From positions 124,001 to 188,000 of the forward strand of contig NZ_PSSW01000002.1 in NCBI RefSeq assembly GCF_002933295.1: 64,000 nt of DNA, in the 5' to 3' direction. The stretch comes from Marinobacter flavimaris. GTDB taxonomy: Bacteria > Pseudomonadota > Gammaproteobacteria > Pseudomonadales > Oleiphilaceae. The notes beneath the pieces were generated by a model. It saw only the letters and a list, made by a program, of their open reading frames with translations. It did no database searches and had not been told where the DNA came from. This document shows positions 44,678-52,525 of this stretch, in pieces (the stretch's first letter is position 1; each line of letters opens with the position of its first letter). A program made the translations under genes and the position numbers.

Positions 44678-45349
44678 ATGTCCGATAATTCCACTGTTGT
44701 AATCACCGGGGCAAACCGGGGCATTGGTCTGGAGCTCGCCCGGCTCTATGCAGGCCGCAGCTGCTCGGTAATCGGCGTGTGCCGGGAGGCCTCGCCGGAG
44801 CTGGAAGAGGTTGCGGCGAGGATCATCGACAGTGTCGACGTGACGACCAATGAGGGTGTGGCAAGGCTCGTGGCCGGTCTTGAGGGCCAGTCCATTGATC
44901 TGCTGATCAACAATGCCGGTCTGCTGCAGGACGAGAAACTGGGCAGTATCGATTTTGATTCCATCCGTACGCAGATGGAAATCAACGCCTACGCTCCACT
45001 GAAAATCGCTGAAGCCCTGTTTGAAAAAATCCCCTCCGGAGGCAAAATCGCCAACATCACCAGCCGCATGGGCTCTATCGCCGACAACGACTCTGGCGGC
45101 CGCTATGGGTACCGTGCTTCAAAGGCGGCGTTGAATGCCTTTGGCAAGTCCCTCGCGATGGATCTGAAACCGAGGGGTATCGCGGTGGCCCAGCTGCACC
45201 CGGGTTATGTTCAGACCCGAATGGTGAATTTTGGTGGGTTGATTACTCCGGAAGAATCGGCAAAAGGCCTGGCAGAGCGGATTGATGGCCTCACCTTGGA
45301 GAATACCGGGTCGTTCTGGCACAGCAACGGCGACGAGCTGCCGTGGTGA
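44678..45349 (+). CDS. Short-chain dehydrogenase (C-factor-like)
   Basis: 223 residues from ATG 44678, with GAGGAGG five bases upstream. SDR motifs are TGANRGIGLEL, INNAGLL, Ser in NITSRMGS, and Y-x3-K in YRASKAAL. The short length and RMGS segment resemble C-factor/CsgA-type SDRs. Substrate unknown. No operon partner is evident; the GGDEF gene starts 93 bp later. Confidence 0.87.
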   Translation: MSDNSTVVITGANRGIGLELARLYAGRSCSVIGVCREASPELEEVAARIIDSVDVTTNEGVARLVAGLEGQSIDLLINNAGLLQDEKLGSIDFDSIRTQMEINAYAPLKIAEALFEKIPSGGKIANITSRMGSIADNDSGGRYGYRASKAALNAFGKSLAMDLKPRGIAVAQLHPGYVQTRMVNFGGLITPEESAKGLAERIDGLTLENTGSFWHSNGDELPW

Positions 45350-45442
45350 TCCTGAAAACATTTTCATTTGTTTGCATTGGAGTGAGGCAGGATTCTGTTT
45401 TAACGAGTACTCTTGTTACCTAAAAAAGGAATTCTGCTGTCG

Positions 45443-46504
45443 ATGAAAAGTGCGAGTGCTCCAATGAATTATGAGCCTGAGCGGGAACGCAGGCCCCAGT
45501 TCTGGCGTTTGGCCATGCGATGTGCCCAGATCGCCGGGACTGTAGATGTCATCTTTTTCTTTCTTTTTCATGCATTGGGTTCGCCGGTTCTGGCATGGAT
45601 CAACGTGGTTAGCGTGGCCATGTATGCCGGCGCCTACTACGCACTCAAATACCATAAAAACAAGATTGCGGTCGTACTGATCTGGGCAGAAGTGCTCGGG
45701 CACGCCGGCCTCGGTACCGTTCTTATCGGCTGGGAGAGCGGTTTCCATTATTACCTTCTTATGTTCATACCGGCGATCTGCGTTTCCGCGTCCCGAAGAT
45801 GGGCGGTTTATGCGCTACTCACTCTCTGGGGATACTACGTCGCGCTCGATGCCTTGATGTGGTACATCGAACCGTTGCAGCCAATTCCGCAGACAGCCCT
45901 GAACATAGTCCATCTGTTCAATCTGAGCGTGGTCTTTGCAATGTTCAGTTACCTGGCTTCCTATTACCTCAGCATGGTTGTTTCGGCACAGCGCAAGCTT
46001 CGCGAAATGGCAACAACGGACTCATTAACCGGGCTTTTCAATCGCCGTCATATGACCTACCTGGCTGAAAAAGAGGTATCGCGGTTCCGGCGCAGCGGAC
46101 ACCCGGTCGGTTTCCTCCTGCTGGATGTCGATCATTTCAAGTCGATCAATGATGCCTTCGGACATGAAGCCGGTGACAGGGTACTCGGCTGTGTTGCCGA
46201 TGTGATCCGGGAAGAATTAAGGGCTCAGGATCTGATAGGTCGATGGGGTGGTGAGGAGTTTCTGGTCATTCTTCCGGATACGAATGCTGATAAAGCGCAA
46301 GCAAGCGCGGAGCGGATACGAAAGGCGTTTTTGGCAAGGGACTGGCGCGCAGTTATCGGCGGTGATATCGATGTTACGATCAGCATCGGGGTAAGTGAGC
46401 TGCGAACTGGCGAAGACCTGAGTGCCGCGGTCAGCAGGGCTGATGAAGCTCTTTACCGCGGTAAAACGGGCGGCCGTAACCGGGTAGAACTGGAAACCAT
46501 CTGA
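45443..46504 (+). CDS. Membrane GGDEF diguanylate cyclase
   Basis: 353 residues from ATG 45443; TTG 45413 in the same frame adds ten residues. Five or six hydrophobic helices fill residues 25-190. The GGDEF domain follows: TDSLTGLFNRRH, then RWGGEEF with a complete active site (near residue 268). The inhibitory I-site RxxD is present as RAQD five residues upstream, so product feedback by c-di-GMP is expected. An active cyclase controlled by a membrane signal is likely. Single gene, 22 bp upstream of the CopD-like gene. Confidence 0.9.
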   Translation: MKSASAPMNYEPERERRPQFWRLAMRCAQIAGTVDVIFFFLFHALGSPVLAWINVVSVAMYAGAYYALKYHKNKIAVVLIWAEVLGHAGLGTVLIGWESGFHYYLLMFIPAICVSASRRWAVYALLTLWGYYVALDALMWYIEPLQPIPQTALNIVHLFNLSVVFAMFSYLASYYLSMVVSAQRKLREMATTDSLTGLFNRRHMTYLAEKEVSRFRRSGHPVGFLLLDVDHFKSINDAFGHEAGDRVLGCVADVIREELRAQDLIGRWGGEEFLVILPDTNADKAQASAERIRKAFLARDWRAVIGGDIDVTISIGVSELRTGEDLSAAVSRADEALYRGKTGGRNRVELETI

Positions 46505-46526
46505 AGCCAAAGCAAGGGGTAGGTTT

Positions 46527-46982
46527 ATGAGTCTGGCAATTGCACTGCATGTTCTGTCCGCGGTTATCTGGGTTGGCGGTATGTTCTTCGCCTACATGGC
46601 GATGCGTCCGGCCGTGGTTGAGGTGGTAGAGGCCTCCCAGCGTGGCCATCTTTGGTCGAAGACGCTTGAACGGTTCTTCCGCTGGGTCTGGCTCGCGGTT
46701 GTGCTGCTCCTGGTTACCGGCTACTGGATGATTTTCAGTGTGTTTGGCGGTATGGCCGGTGCTGGCTGGCACATTCATGCCATGCAGACGCTCGGGCTGG
46801 TGATGATGCTGCTTTACTTTCACGTGTATTTTGCGCCTTTCCGACGGCTCAAGCAGGCGGTTGCAGACAAGGATCCGCAGGCTGGTGGTGTTCAGGTGGG
46901 AAAGATTCGCCGTCTGGTCGGTATCAATCTGATTCTCGGCCTGATTGTGGTCGCCATAGGGTCTGGCGGTCGGTACCTGTAA
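46527..46982 (+). CDS. CopD-family membrane protein
   Basis: 151 residues with four hydrophobic helices. The pattern MSLAIALHVLSAVIWVGGMFFAYMA, with a His and Trp in the first helix, and HIHAMQTLGLVMM with a second His pair, matches the CopD/CopC-like domain of single-domain membrane proteins; the histidines could bind haem or copper. It lies 25 bp upstream of the MaoC gene and 22 bp after the GGDEF gene, so the three may be co-transcribed. Function unknown. Confidence 0.8.
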   Translation: MSLAIALHVLSAVIWVGGMFFAYMAMRPAVVEVVEASQRGHLWSKTLERFFRWVWLAVVLLLVTGYWMIFSVFGGMAGAGWHIHAMQTLGLVMMLLYFHVYFAPFRRLKQAVADKDPQAGGVQVGKIRRLVGINLILGLIVVAIGSGGRYL

Positions 46983-47007
46983 GGCTGAGCGATCGGGGAC
47001 CGATACC

Positions 47008-47478
47008 ATGTCTGATATTCGAAAGAGAGCCATTGCAGGCCTGAAAGCCGGCGATTCGTTTACCCTGGTGCGTACGTTCACCGAGGATGAGACTCTGTCC
47101 TTTGGGGAAATCAGCCGCGATCAGAATCCGGTTCACTACAGCGATGAGTTTGCCCAGGCCAAGAACCTGCAGGGAAAGATCTGCCATGGCTTGCTGGTTG
47201 GCGGGATGATCACGGAAGTGGGTGGGCAGATTGGCTGGCTGGCGTCCGGGATGAATTTTCGCTTCCGCCGGCCAGTGTATTTCGGTGATACCGTCACCTG
47301 TGTATTCACCATCACCGAAGTGGATGCAAGGAATCGGGCCCGGGCCGAAGCGGTGCTCTCGAATCAGCATGGTGAGCCGGTTATCGAAGCCACGCTAACG
47401 GGTGTTCTACCCGGGCCGAAGGAACAGCAGTTGATGTCAGCAATGATCAGCGAAGAGAGAACCACGTCTGCCGGCTGA
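47008..47478 (+). CDS. MaoC-family (R)-hydratase
   Basis: 156 residues, GGGGA ten bases before ATG. The hot-dog-fold hydratase motif DQNPVHYSDEFA contains the catalytic Asp and His of (R)-specific enoyl-CoA hydratases; GKICHGLLVGGMI follows as usual. It would hydrate 2-enoyl-CoA to (R)-3-hydroxyacyl-CoA, as in PHA precursor supply or side routes of fatty acid use. No PHA synthase is nearby. Convergent with the RIO kinase gene. Confidence 0.86.
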   Translation: MSDIRKRAIAGLKAGDSFTLVRTFTEDETLSFGEISRDQNPVHYSDEFAQAKNLQGKICHGLLVGGMITEVGGQIGWLASGMNFRFRRPVYFGDTVTCVFTITEVDARNRARAEAVLSNQHGEPVIEATLTGVLPGPKEQQLMSAMISEERTTSAG

Positions 47479-47496
47479 CCAGCACCGGCTAAGGCG

Positions 47497-48351
47497 TCAG
47501 TCCTCCTCGGCGTCCCTCATCCGTTCCTGTCGCTCCCACTCTTCCTCTTTTGCCGCATCGATGATTTCCATCAGTTCGTCGACGTTGGCAGCGGTGTCAT
47601 CGTGCTGGAAGCAGCCCGTGAGCTTGCTGTCCGGGTGCAGGTCGCCTGACTCGTAGAGCGCCCAGATCTCCTTGCCATAATCGGTGTTCAGCAGTTCCGG
47701 CGCGAAGCGTCCGAAATAGCGGCGCATATTGTCGACGTCGCGCTCCAACATGCGTTCCGCGTTGTTATTGCCGGACGCATTGACGGCCTGGGGAAGATCA
47801 ATAATGACAGGACCGCGGGCATCGACCAGCACGTTGAATTCCGACAGATCCCCATGGATCAGACCGGCGCTCAACATACGGACAACCTCTCGGATGACCT
47901 GGCCGTGGAAGTCGCGGGCCTGTTCCGGGGACAGGGTGACATCATCCAGCCTGGGCGCGGCCTTGCCATCTTCATCCGCCACCAGCTCCATCAGCAGTAC
48001 ACCGTCCACGAAGCCCAGAGGTTCGGGAACCCGGACACCGGCGGCGGCAAGCCGGTAGAGGGCATCCACCTCGGCGTTGAGCCAGGCATCTTCCTGTTCC
48101 TTCTGGCCGTACTTTGTCTTCTTGCTCATGGCCCGGGCTCGACGACTGTTCCGGACCTTTCGTCCTTCCTGGTATTCCACCGCCTGCTTGAAACTCCGCT
48201 TTGTCGCTTCCTTGAAGACCTTGGCACAGCGCGTCTGGTCTCCGCAGCGCACAACATAAACCTGGGCTTCCTTGCCGCTCATGAGCTGGTAGAGCACTTC
48301 GTCCACCATGCCGTCATCGACAAGTGGTTGTAATCTTTTTGGTACTTTCAT
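47497..48351 (-). CDS. RIO-family serine protein kinase
   Basis: 284 residues from ATG 48351 with AAAGG upstream; the longer frame to 48450 is rejected. The RIO kinase fold shows SGKEAQVYVVRCG (nucleotide loop), Lys in CAKVFKEA, catalytic loop LIHGDLSEFNVLVD and metal motif VIIDLPQAV. Bacterial relatives such as PA4780 are of unknown substrate. A helix rich in Glu and Arg ends the protein (KEEEWERQERMRDAEED). Divergent from the DUF6544 gene 107 bp away. Confidence 0.88.
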   Translation of the reverse strand: MKVPKRLQPLVDDGMVDEVLYQLMSGKEAQVYVVRCGDQTRCAKVFKEATKRSFKQAVEYQEGRKVRNSRRARAMSKKTKYGQKEQEDAWLNAEVDALYRLAAAGVRVPEPLGFVDGVLLMELVADEDGKAAPRLDDVTLSPEQARDFHGQVIREVVRMLSAGLIHGDLSEFNVLVDARGPVIIDLPQAVNASGNNNAERMLERDVDNMRRYFGRFAPELLNTDYGKEIWALYESGDLHPDSKLTGCFQHDDTAANVDELMEIIDAAKEEEWERQERMRDAEED

Positions 48352-48457
48352 AAAACCTTTCAGGCTGACAGTGAGTCGGGCAGCCACGTTCGTTGATCTG
48401 GAACAAGGCCGGATTCGGGCAGGGCAGGGACAATGACTGCTACGGAGCATAGCTTAC

Positions 48458-49318
48458 ATGAAAATCTTTTTCCTGATCCTGTTGATTCTGGTGGTTGCAG
48501 TCACCGTCGCCCTCTGGTTTTGGCGTCAGTCTGACCACACCGCAGACCGGGCTGTCATTACCGGATTGGCAACGCTGCAGCCGGCTGCCCCGGAGCGCTT
48601 TGATCTTGCTCTTCTTGAGGGTTTGCCGGAGCCAGCCCAGCGGTATTTCCGTTACACCATTCAGCCTGGTACCCCGCTCTATACCGTGGCCCGTATCTCT
48701 ATGAACGGAAAATTCGGTATGGGCAATCGGGAGTCGCCCGACTACGTGCACATGCAGGCCACCCAGGTGCTGGCCATGCCGGAAGGGTTTATCTGGAAAA
48801 TGAGCGCCCACAGAGGCCTGCTCGGGATTTCCGGCTCGGACACTGACCAGTGGACGCGGTTCTGGCTGATGGGCCTATTCCCTGTTGCCCGGGCGGGTGG
48901 TGATGCGGATCATGCCCGTTCGGCATTCGGCCGTTATGTGGCAGAGGCGGTTTTCTGGACGCCGGCTGCCCTGCTGCCGGGGCCCGGCGTTTCCTGGAAG
49001 CTGGTCGATATAAACACGGCCAGGGTGGTTGTTCGTCATGAGGGCATGGAACAGGCAGTGGATGTTGTCGTTGCCGGCGACGGCCGGCCGCTCCAGGTGA
49101 GTTTTGACCGGTGGACCAATGCGAATGCGGAAAAAGTCCATCGCTTGCAGCCCTTTGGCGGCTACCTGTCAGAGTTTCGGGAGTTCGAAGGCTTTGTATT
49201 GCCGACCCAGGTGGAAGCCGGGAACTTCTTTGCCACGGAGGATTACTTTCCCTTTTTCATTGCCAGGGTAACGGGAATTGAATTTCCAAAGCATGACGCA
49301 ACAGGGCATCCGGAATAG
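48458..49318 (+). CDS. DUF6544-like membrane-anchored protein
   Basis: 286 residues with one N-terminal membrane helix (about 3-24) and the rest outside. The segment LPEPAQRYFRYTIQPGTP matches the PVQRY signature of the DUF6544 family; beta-rich remainder with GLLGISGSDTDQW and WTPAALLPGP. Function unknown. The stop codon lies in the loop of the terminator hairpin that follows. Confidence 0.75.
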   Translation: MKIFFLILLILVVAVTVALWFWRQSDHTADRAVITGLATLQPAAPERFDLALLEGLPEPAQRYFRYTIQPGTPLYTVARISMNGKFGMGNRESPDYVHMQATQVLAMPEGFIWKMSAHRGLLGISGSDTDQWTRFWLMGLFPVARAGGDADHARSAFGRYVAEAVFWTPAALLPGPGVSWKLVDINTARVVVRHEGMEQAVDVVVAGDGRPLQVSFDRWTNANAEKVHRLQPFGGYLSEFREFEGFVLPTQVEAGNFFATEDYFPFFIARVTGIEFPKHDATGHPE

Positions 49319-49340
49319 TGTCTCGGATGCCCTGTTATCT
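49300..49340 (+). terminator. Terminator overlapping the DUF6544 stop
   Basis: A 13-bp perfect stem (49300-49312 with 49324-49336) has an 11-nt loop that contains the TAG stop at 49316-49318. A partial T run follows (TATCTTTA). It separates the gene from the convergent universal-stress gene. Confidence 0.65.
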
Positions 49341-49760
49341 TTACCGAACGACTAAAACCGAAATATCGCTGTGTTTAACGATATTGGCGCCGTTCGAATG
49401 GAGAATGTGTAGCCGGTCGCCAATCCCCGGCGGATGTGAAGCCATCACTACCAGATCTGTCCCGGTTGTTTTGATCGCCTCAAGCAACTTGTCTTCAAGC
49501 TCCACGGCGGTATCAGCAGATTCAATCACCATGCTGTCGGTATTGATCCCGTGGGATTTTCCCTGCTCCTCCGCAAACACCCTCAGTTTCTCTGCGAGTT
49601 CTTTCGGGTTGTGCGCGGCCGCTCCCGGGGTGCTGTTGGTGACGGTGACGTAGCACAGGGTGGCGTTGTAATGCTTGGCAATATCAATGGAGGTATTGAG
49701 CGCCTTCACCATTTTATCGGTATGGGCGAGGTCGACCGGAACGAGGATCTTGCTGTACAT
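49341..49760 (-). CDS. Universal stress protein (UspA family)
   Basis: 139 residues from ATG 49760 with AGGAG upstream. UspA fold: ILVPVDLAHTDKMVKAL at the N-terminus and the ATP-binding G-2x-G-9x-G type end in VMASHPPGIGDRLHILHSNGANIVKHSD. This looks like the ATP-binding subgroup. It is monocistronic between two terminators. Confidence 0.9.
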   Translation of the reverse strand: MYSKILVPVDLAHTDKMVKALNTSIDIAKHYNATLCYVTVTNSTPGAAAHNPKELAEKLRVFAEEQGKSHGINTDSMVIESADTAVELEDKLLEAIKTTGTDLVVMASHPPGIGDRLHILHSNGANIVKHSDISVLVVR

Positions 49761-49845
49761 AAGAGTTCTCCTTTTCCGCATGCGATACAGACTTGGGTCT
49801 GTTGTCCTGAATTCAGATTGGCAGTGCCCTGTTGGGTATGTCAAA

Positions 49846-49874
49846 AAAAGCCCGGTGAAGTTCACCGGGCTTTT
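49846..49874 (-). terminator. Terminator after the NSS transporter gene
   Basis: A 12-bp stem (49846-49857 with 49863-49874) with a 5-nt loop. On the minus strand it runs into T residues (A run at 49843-49849 on the plus strand). It is 24 bp beyond the transporter stop. Confidence 0.9.
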
Positions 49875-49898
49875 GCGGTTGGAGAGGCCGGATTCGTT

Positions 49899-51281
49899 TT
49901 ACAACAGGTTGTACAGGAAAACCACGGCGATACCGGCGGGCGTCAGATACCGGAGTACGAACATGAATGCCTTATAGCTGCTTCCTTGCAGACCAATATC
50001 GGCCGGCAGACCCTCACGTTTCATCGCCCATCCGGCAAACAGCGCAATGGCGAGTCCGCCGAGAGGCATCATCAGGTTGGAGACGAGGAAGTCGAGCAGG
50101 TCGAAGACCGTCTTGCCCTCGAAGAACGGAATAAAGCCAAGCGGGTGCACACTTTCCCAGACGTTGAAGGACAACACGGTACCGATACCGATAAACCAGA
50201 TGGCGAGCCCGCCACCAATGGCGCTTTTCGCTCGACTCACGCCTTTGTGTTCTTCCAGCCATTCGACTACCGGTTCCAGCATGGAAATGGCCGAGGTGAT
50301 GGCTGCTACCAGTAGCAGGGCGAAGAAAATGGTGCCGAACAGCGCACCACCACTCATCTGGCCAAAGGCCAGTGGCAGGGTCACGAAGATCAGGCCGGGC
50401 CCTGCCCCTGGCTCAAGGCCATTGGCAAATACCAGGGGAAAGATGGCCAGCCCCGCGAGAAGCGCAACGCTGGTGTCCACGACGGCAATGGTCATGGCGG
50501 TCCGCGCAATGTTTACGGTTTTTGGCAGGTAGGAGCCATAGGCCATCAGAACACCAATACCGATACTGAGCGTAAAGGCGGCGTGCCCCAGGGCAGTCAG
50601 AACCCCCGCCGTTGTCAGTTTGCTGAAATCCGGCGAGAACATGAAACTCACGGCCCGGCCAAAGCTGCCGCTGTTCATGGCATAGATCACCATGGCAACC
50701 AACAGCACGAACAACAGAGGCATCAGCATATTCACAGCTTTCTCAAGCCCCGAGCGAATGCCCCTGCCAACGATGAACACCACAATCACCATGAACACCG
50801 AGTGCCACATCAGCAGTTCCCAGGGGTTGGCAAGGAGCCCGCCGAACTGGCCGCCGATGGCTTCGGTATCTGCTCCGGTAAACAGCCCGGTTGCGGCCTT
50901 GCCGATATAGACCAGGGCCCAGCCGCCAATCACGGCGTAAAAAGAAAGCACCAGGAAGGATGCAATTACCCCGTTCCAGCCGATGGCTCTCCAGCCCCTG
51001 GCTGTGCCTTCACTTTTGGTCAGGGTGCGCATGGTGGCCACAGGGCTCTGACCGCCGCGCCGACCAATCATGGTTTCGGCAATCAGTACCGGCACGCCGA
51101 TCAGGAAGATACAGGCCAGGTAGATCAGAACGAAGGCGCCGCCGCCGTTCTCGCCAGTAATGTACGGAAACTTCCAGATGTTCCCGAGGCCAACGGCTGA
51201 ACCAGCCGCAGCCAGGATAAAGGCCATCCGTGAGGACCAGAGGTTATTGGCCTGCTGGTGTGGTTGGGTACTCTCACTCAT
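49899..51281 (-). CDS. Sodium-dependent amino-acid transporter (NSS/SNF family)
   Basis: 460 residues with about twelve membrane helices. The family hallmark AAAGSAVGLGNIWKFPYI (about residues 23-40) is the unwound first helix that binds sodium and substrate. It probably imports an amino acid, most likely aromatic, because the next genes upstream on the same strand are an aromatic-type aminotransferase and an indolepyruvate:ferredoxin oxidoreductase. It lies 56 bp after the aminotransferase stop. The substrate is inferred from context. It ends at a strong terminator. Confidence 0.9.
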   Translation of the reverse strand: MSESTQPHQQANNLWSSRMAFILAAAGSAVGLGNIWKFPYITGENGGGAFVLIYLACIFLIGVPVLIAETMIGRRGGQSPVATMRTLTKSEGTARGWRAIGWNGVIASFLVLSFYAVIGGWALVYIGKAATGLFTGADTEAIGGQFGGLLANPWELLMWHSVFMVIVVFIVGRGIRSGLEKAVNMLMPLLFVLLVAMVIYAMNSGSFGRAVSFMFSPDFSKLTTAGVLTALGHAAFTLSIGIGVLMAYGSYLPKTVNIARTAMTIAVVDTSVALLAGLAIFPLVFANGLEPGAGPGLIFVTLPLAFGQMSGGALFGTIFFALLLVAAITSAISMLEPVVEWLEEHKGVSRAKSAIGGGLAIWFIGIGTVLSFNVWESVHPLGFIPFFEGKTVFDLLDFLVSNLMMPLGGLAIALFAGWAMKREGLPADIGLQGSSYKAFMFVLRYLTPAGIAVVFLYNLL

Positions 51282-51337
51282 TCTTCTCTCCGGCTAATTG
51301 TTTTTGTCGGATTGATTGGTTGTTGTCGAAAAAGTAT

Positions 51338-52525
51338 TTACTTGCCGAGCACCTCGCGCAGGGCGGAAGCGACTTGTGGCAAGACGTGGTCGTTCAAACC
51401 GGCAACGTTTACGCGGCTGCTTTCCAGCATGTAGATGCCGTGTTCCTTCCGTAACCGGCCCACCTGCTCCGGACTGATTCCGAGGAACGAGAACATGCCT
51501 CGCTGACGGGCGATGAATTCGAAGTCGCCGAACGATGAAAGCGCGCCGGCAAAAGCGTGGCGCAGATGCAGGATGCGCTCACACATACCGTTTAGCTCCT
51601 GTTGCCACTGGGCTCGCAGGTCGTCATCGCCAAGGATGGTCTCCACTATTGAGGCGCCGTGGGCCGGTGGCATTGAGTAATGCGACCGGATGACGCTCAG
51701 CAGCTGGCTTGTGGCGGCGGCATTCACGGTTGCGGTTTCCGAAACCAGGGCGAGGGCGCCGGTGCGCTCCCGGTAGAGGCCAAAGTTCTTGGAGCACGAG
51801 GCTGCGATCAGCATTTCAGGTACCGCACTGGCCAGGTGCCTCAGACCAGCTGCATCCGCGTCCAGGCCTTCGCCAAGGCCCTGATAGGCCATGTCCACGA
51901 AGGGCAGCAGGCCTTTGCGCTGGATCAGGCTGGTCACTTCCTGCCACTGGGCTAGGCTCAGGTCCGCGCCCGAGGGGTTGTGGCAGCACCCGTGCAGCAA
52001 CACCACGTCGCCCGCATCCGCCCGTTCCAGGGTTTCCAGCATGGCGCCGAAGTCTACCTGCAGGGTCTCTGGATTGAGGTACGGATATTCGCGAATAGTC
52101 AGGCCGGCGCCACCGAGCAACGGCAAGTGGTTGGCCCAGGTGGGCGTGCTGACCCAGACTTTTGTATCGGCTTTGCACAGACGCAGAAACTCGGCCGCCA
52201 TACGCAGGGCGCCGCAGCCGCCCGGTGTCTGGATGACCGATACGCGACCGTCGCGGACCAGTGGGCTGTTGCTGCCCAGGATCAGCTCCGCCATGGCGCT
52301 GTTGAAGCCGGTGGAACCGGCAGGGCCCACGTAGCTCTTGGTGGTTTCGCCCTCAAGAAGGCGACGCTCGGCTTCATGCACGGCGGCCATGATAGGCGTA
52401 TTGCCGGCGTCATCCTTATAGACACCGATGCCCAGATCCACTTTGTCCGGTCGATCGTCTTCACGGAAGGTCTGCATCAACTGCAGGATCGGATCCTGGG
52501 GCAGGGGCTGGAGTGCTTCAAACAT
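51338..52525 (-). CDS. Aromatic/aspartate aminotransferase
   Basis: 395 residues of the AspC/TyrB group of fold-type I aminotransferases: DLGIGVYKDDAGNTPI, CHNPSGADL (PLP contact), VDMAYQGLG (Asp), SCSKNFGLYRERTG with the Schiff-base lysine, and R in SSRVNVAG for the carboxylate. It would convert aromatic amino acids to arylpyruvates. The ATG overlaps the iorAB gene by 8 bp, with GAGGAGG six bases upstream. This feeds the product of transamination directly to the downstream oxidoreductase. The family is broad, so aspartate specificity cannot be excluded. Confidence 0.88.
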   Translation of the reverse strand: MFEALQPLPQDPILQLMQTFREDDRPDKVDLGIGVYKDDAGNTPIMAAVHEAERRLLEGETTKSYVGPAGSTGFNSAMAELILGSNSPLVRDGRVSVIQTPGGCGALRMAAEFLRLCKADTKVWVSTPTWANHLPLLGGAGLTIREYPYLNPETLQVDFGAMLETLERADAGDVVLLHGCCHNPSGADLSLAQWQEVTSLIQRKGLLPFVDMAYQGLGEGLDADAAGLRHLASAVPEMLIAASCSKNFGLYRERTGALALVSETATVNAAATSQLLSVIRSHYSMPPAHGASIVETILGDDDLRAQWQQELNGMCERILHLRHAFAGALSSFGDFEFIARQRGMFSFLGISPEQVGRLRKEHGIYMLESSRVNVAGLNDHVLPQVASALREVLGK

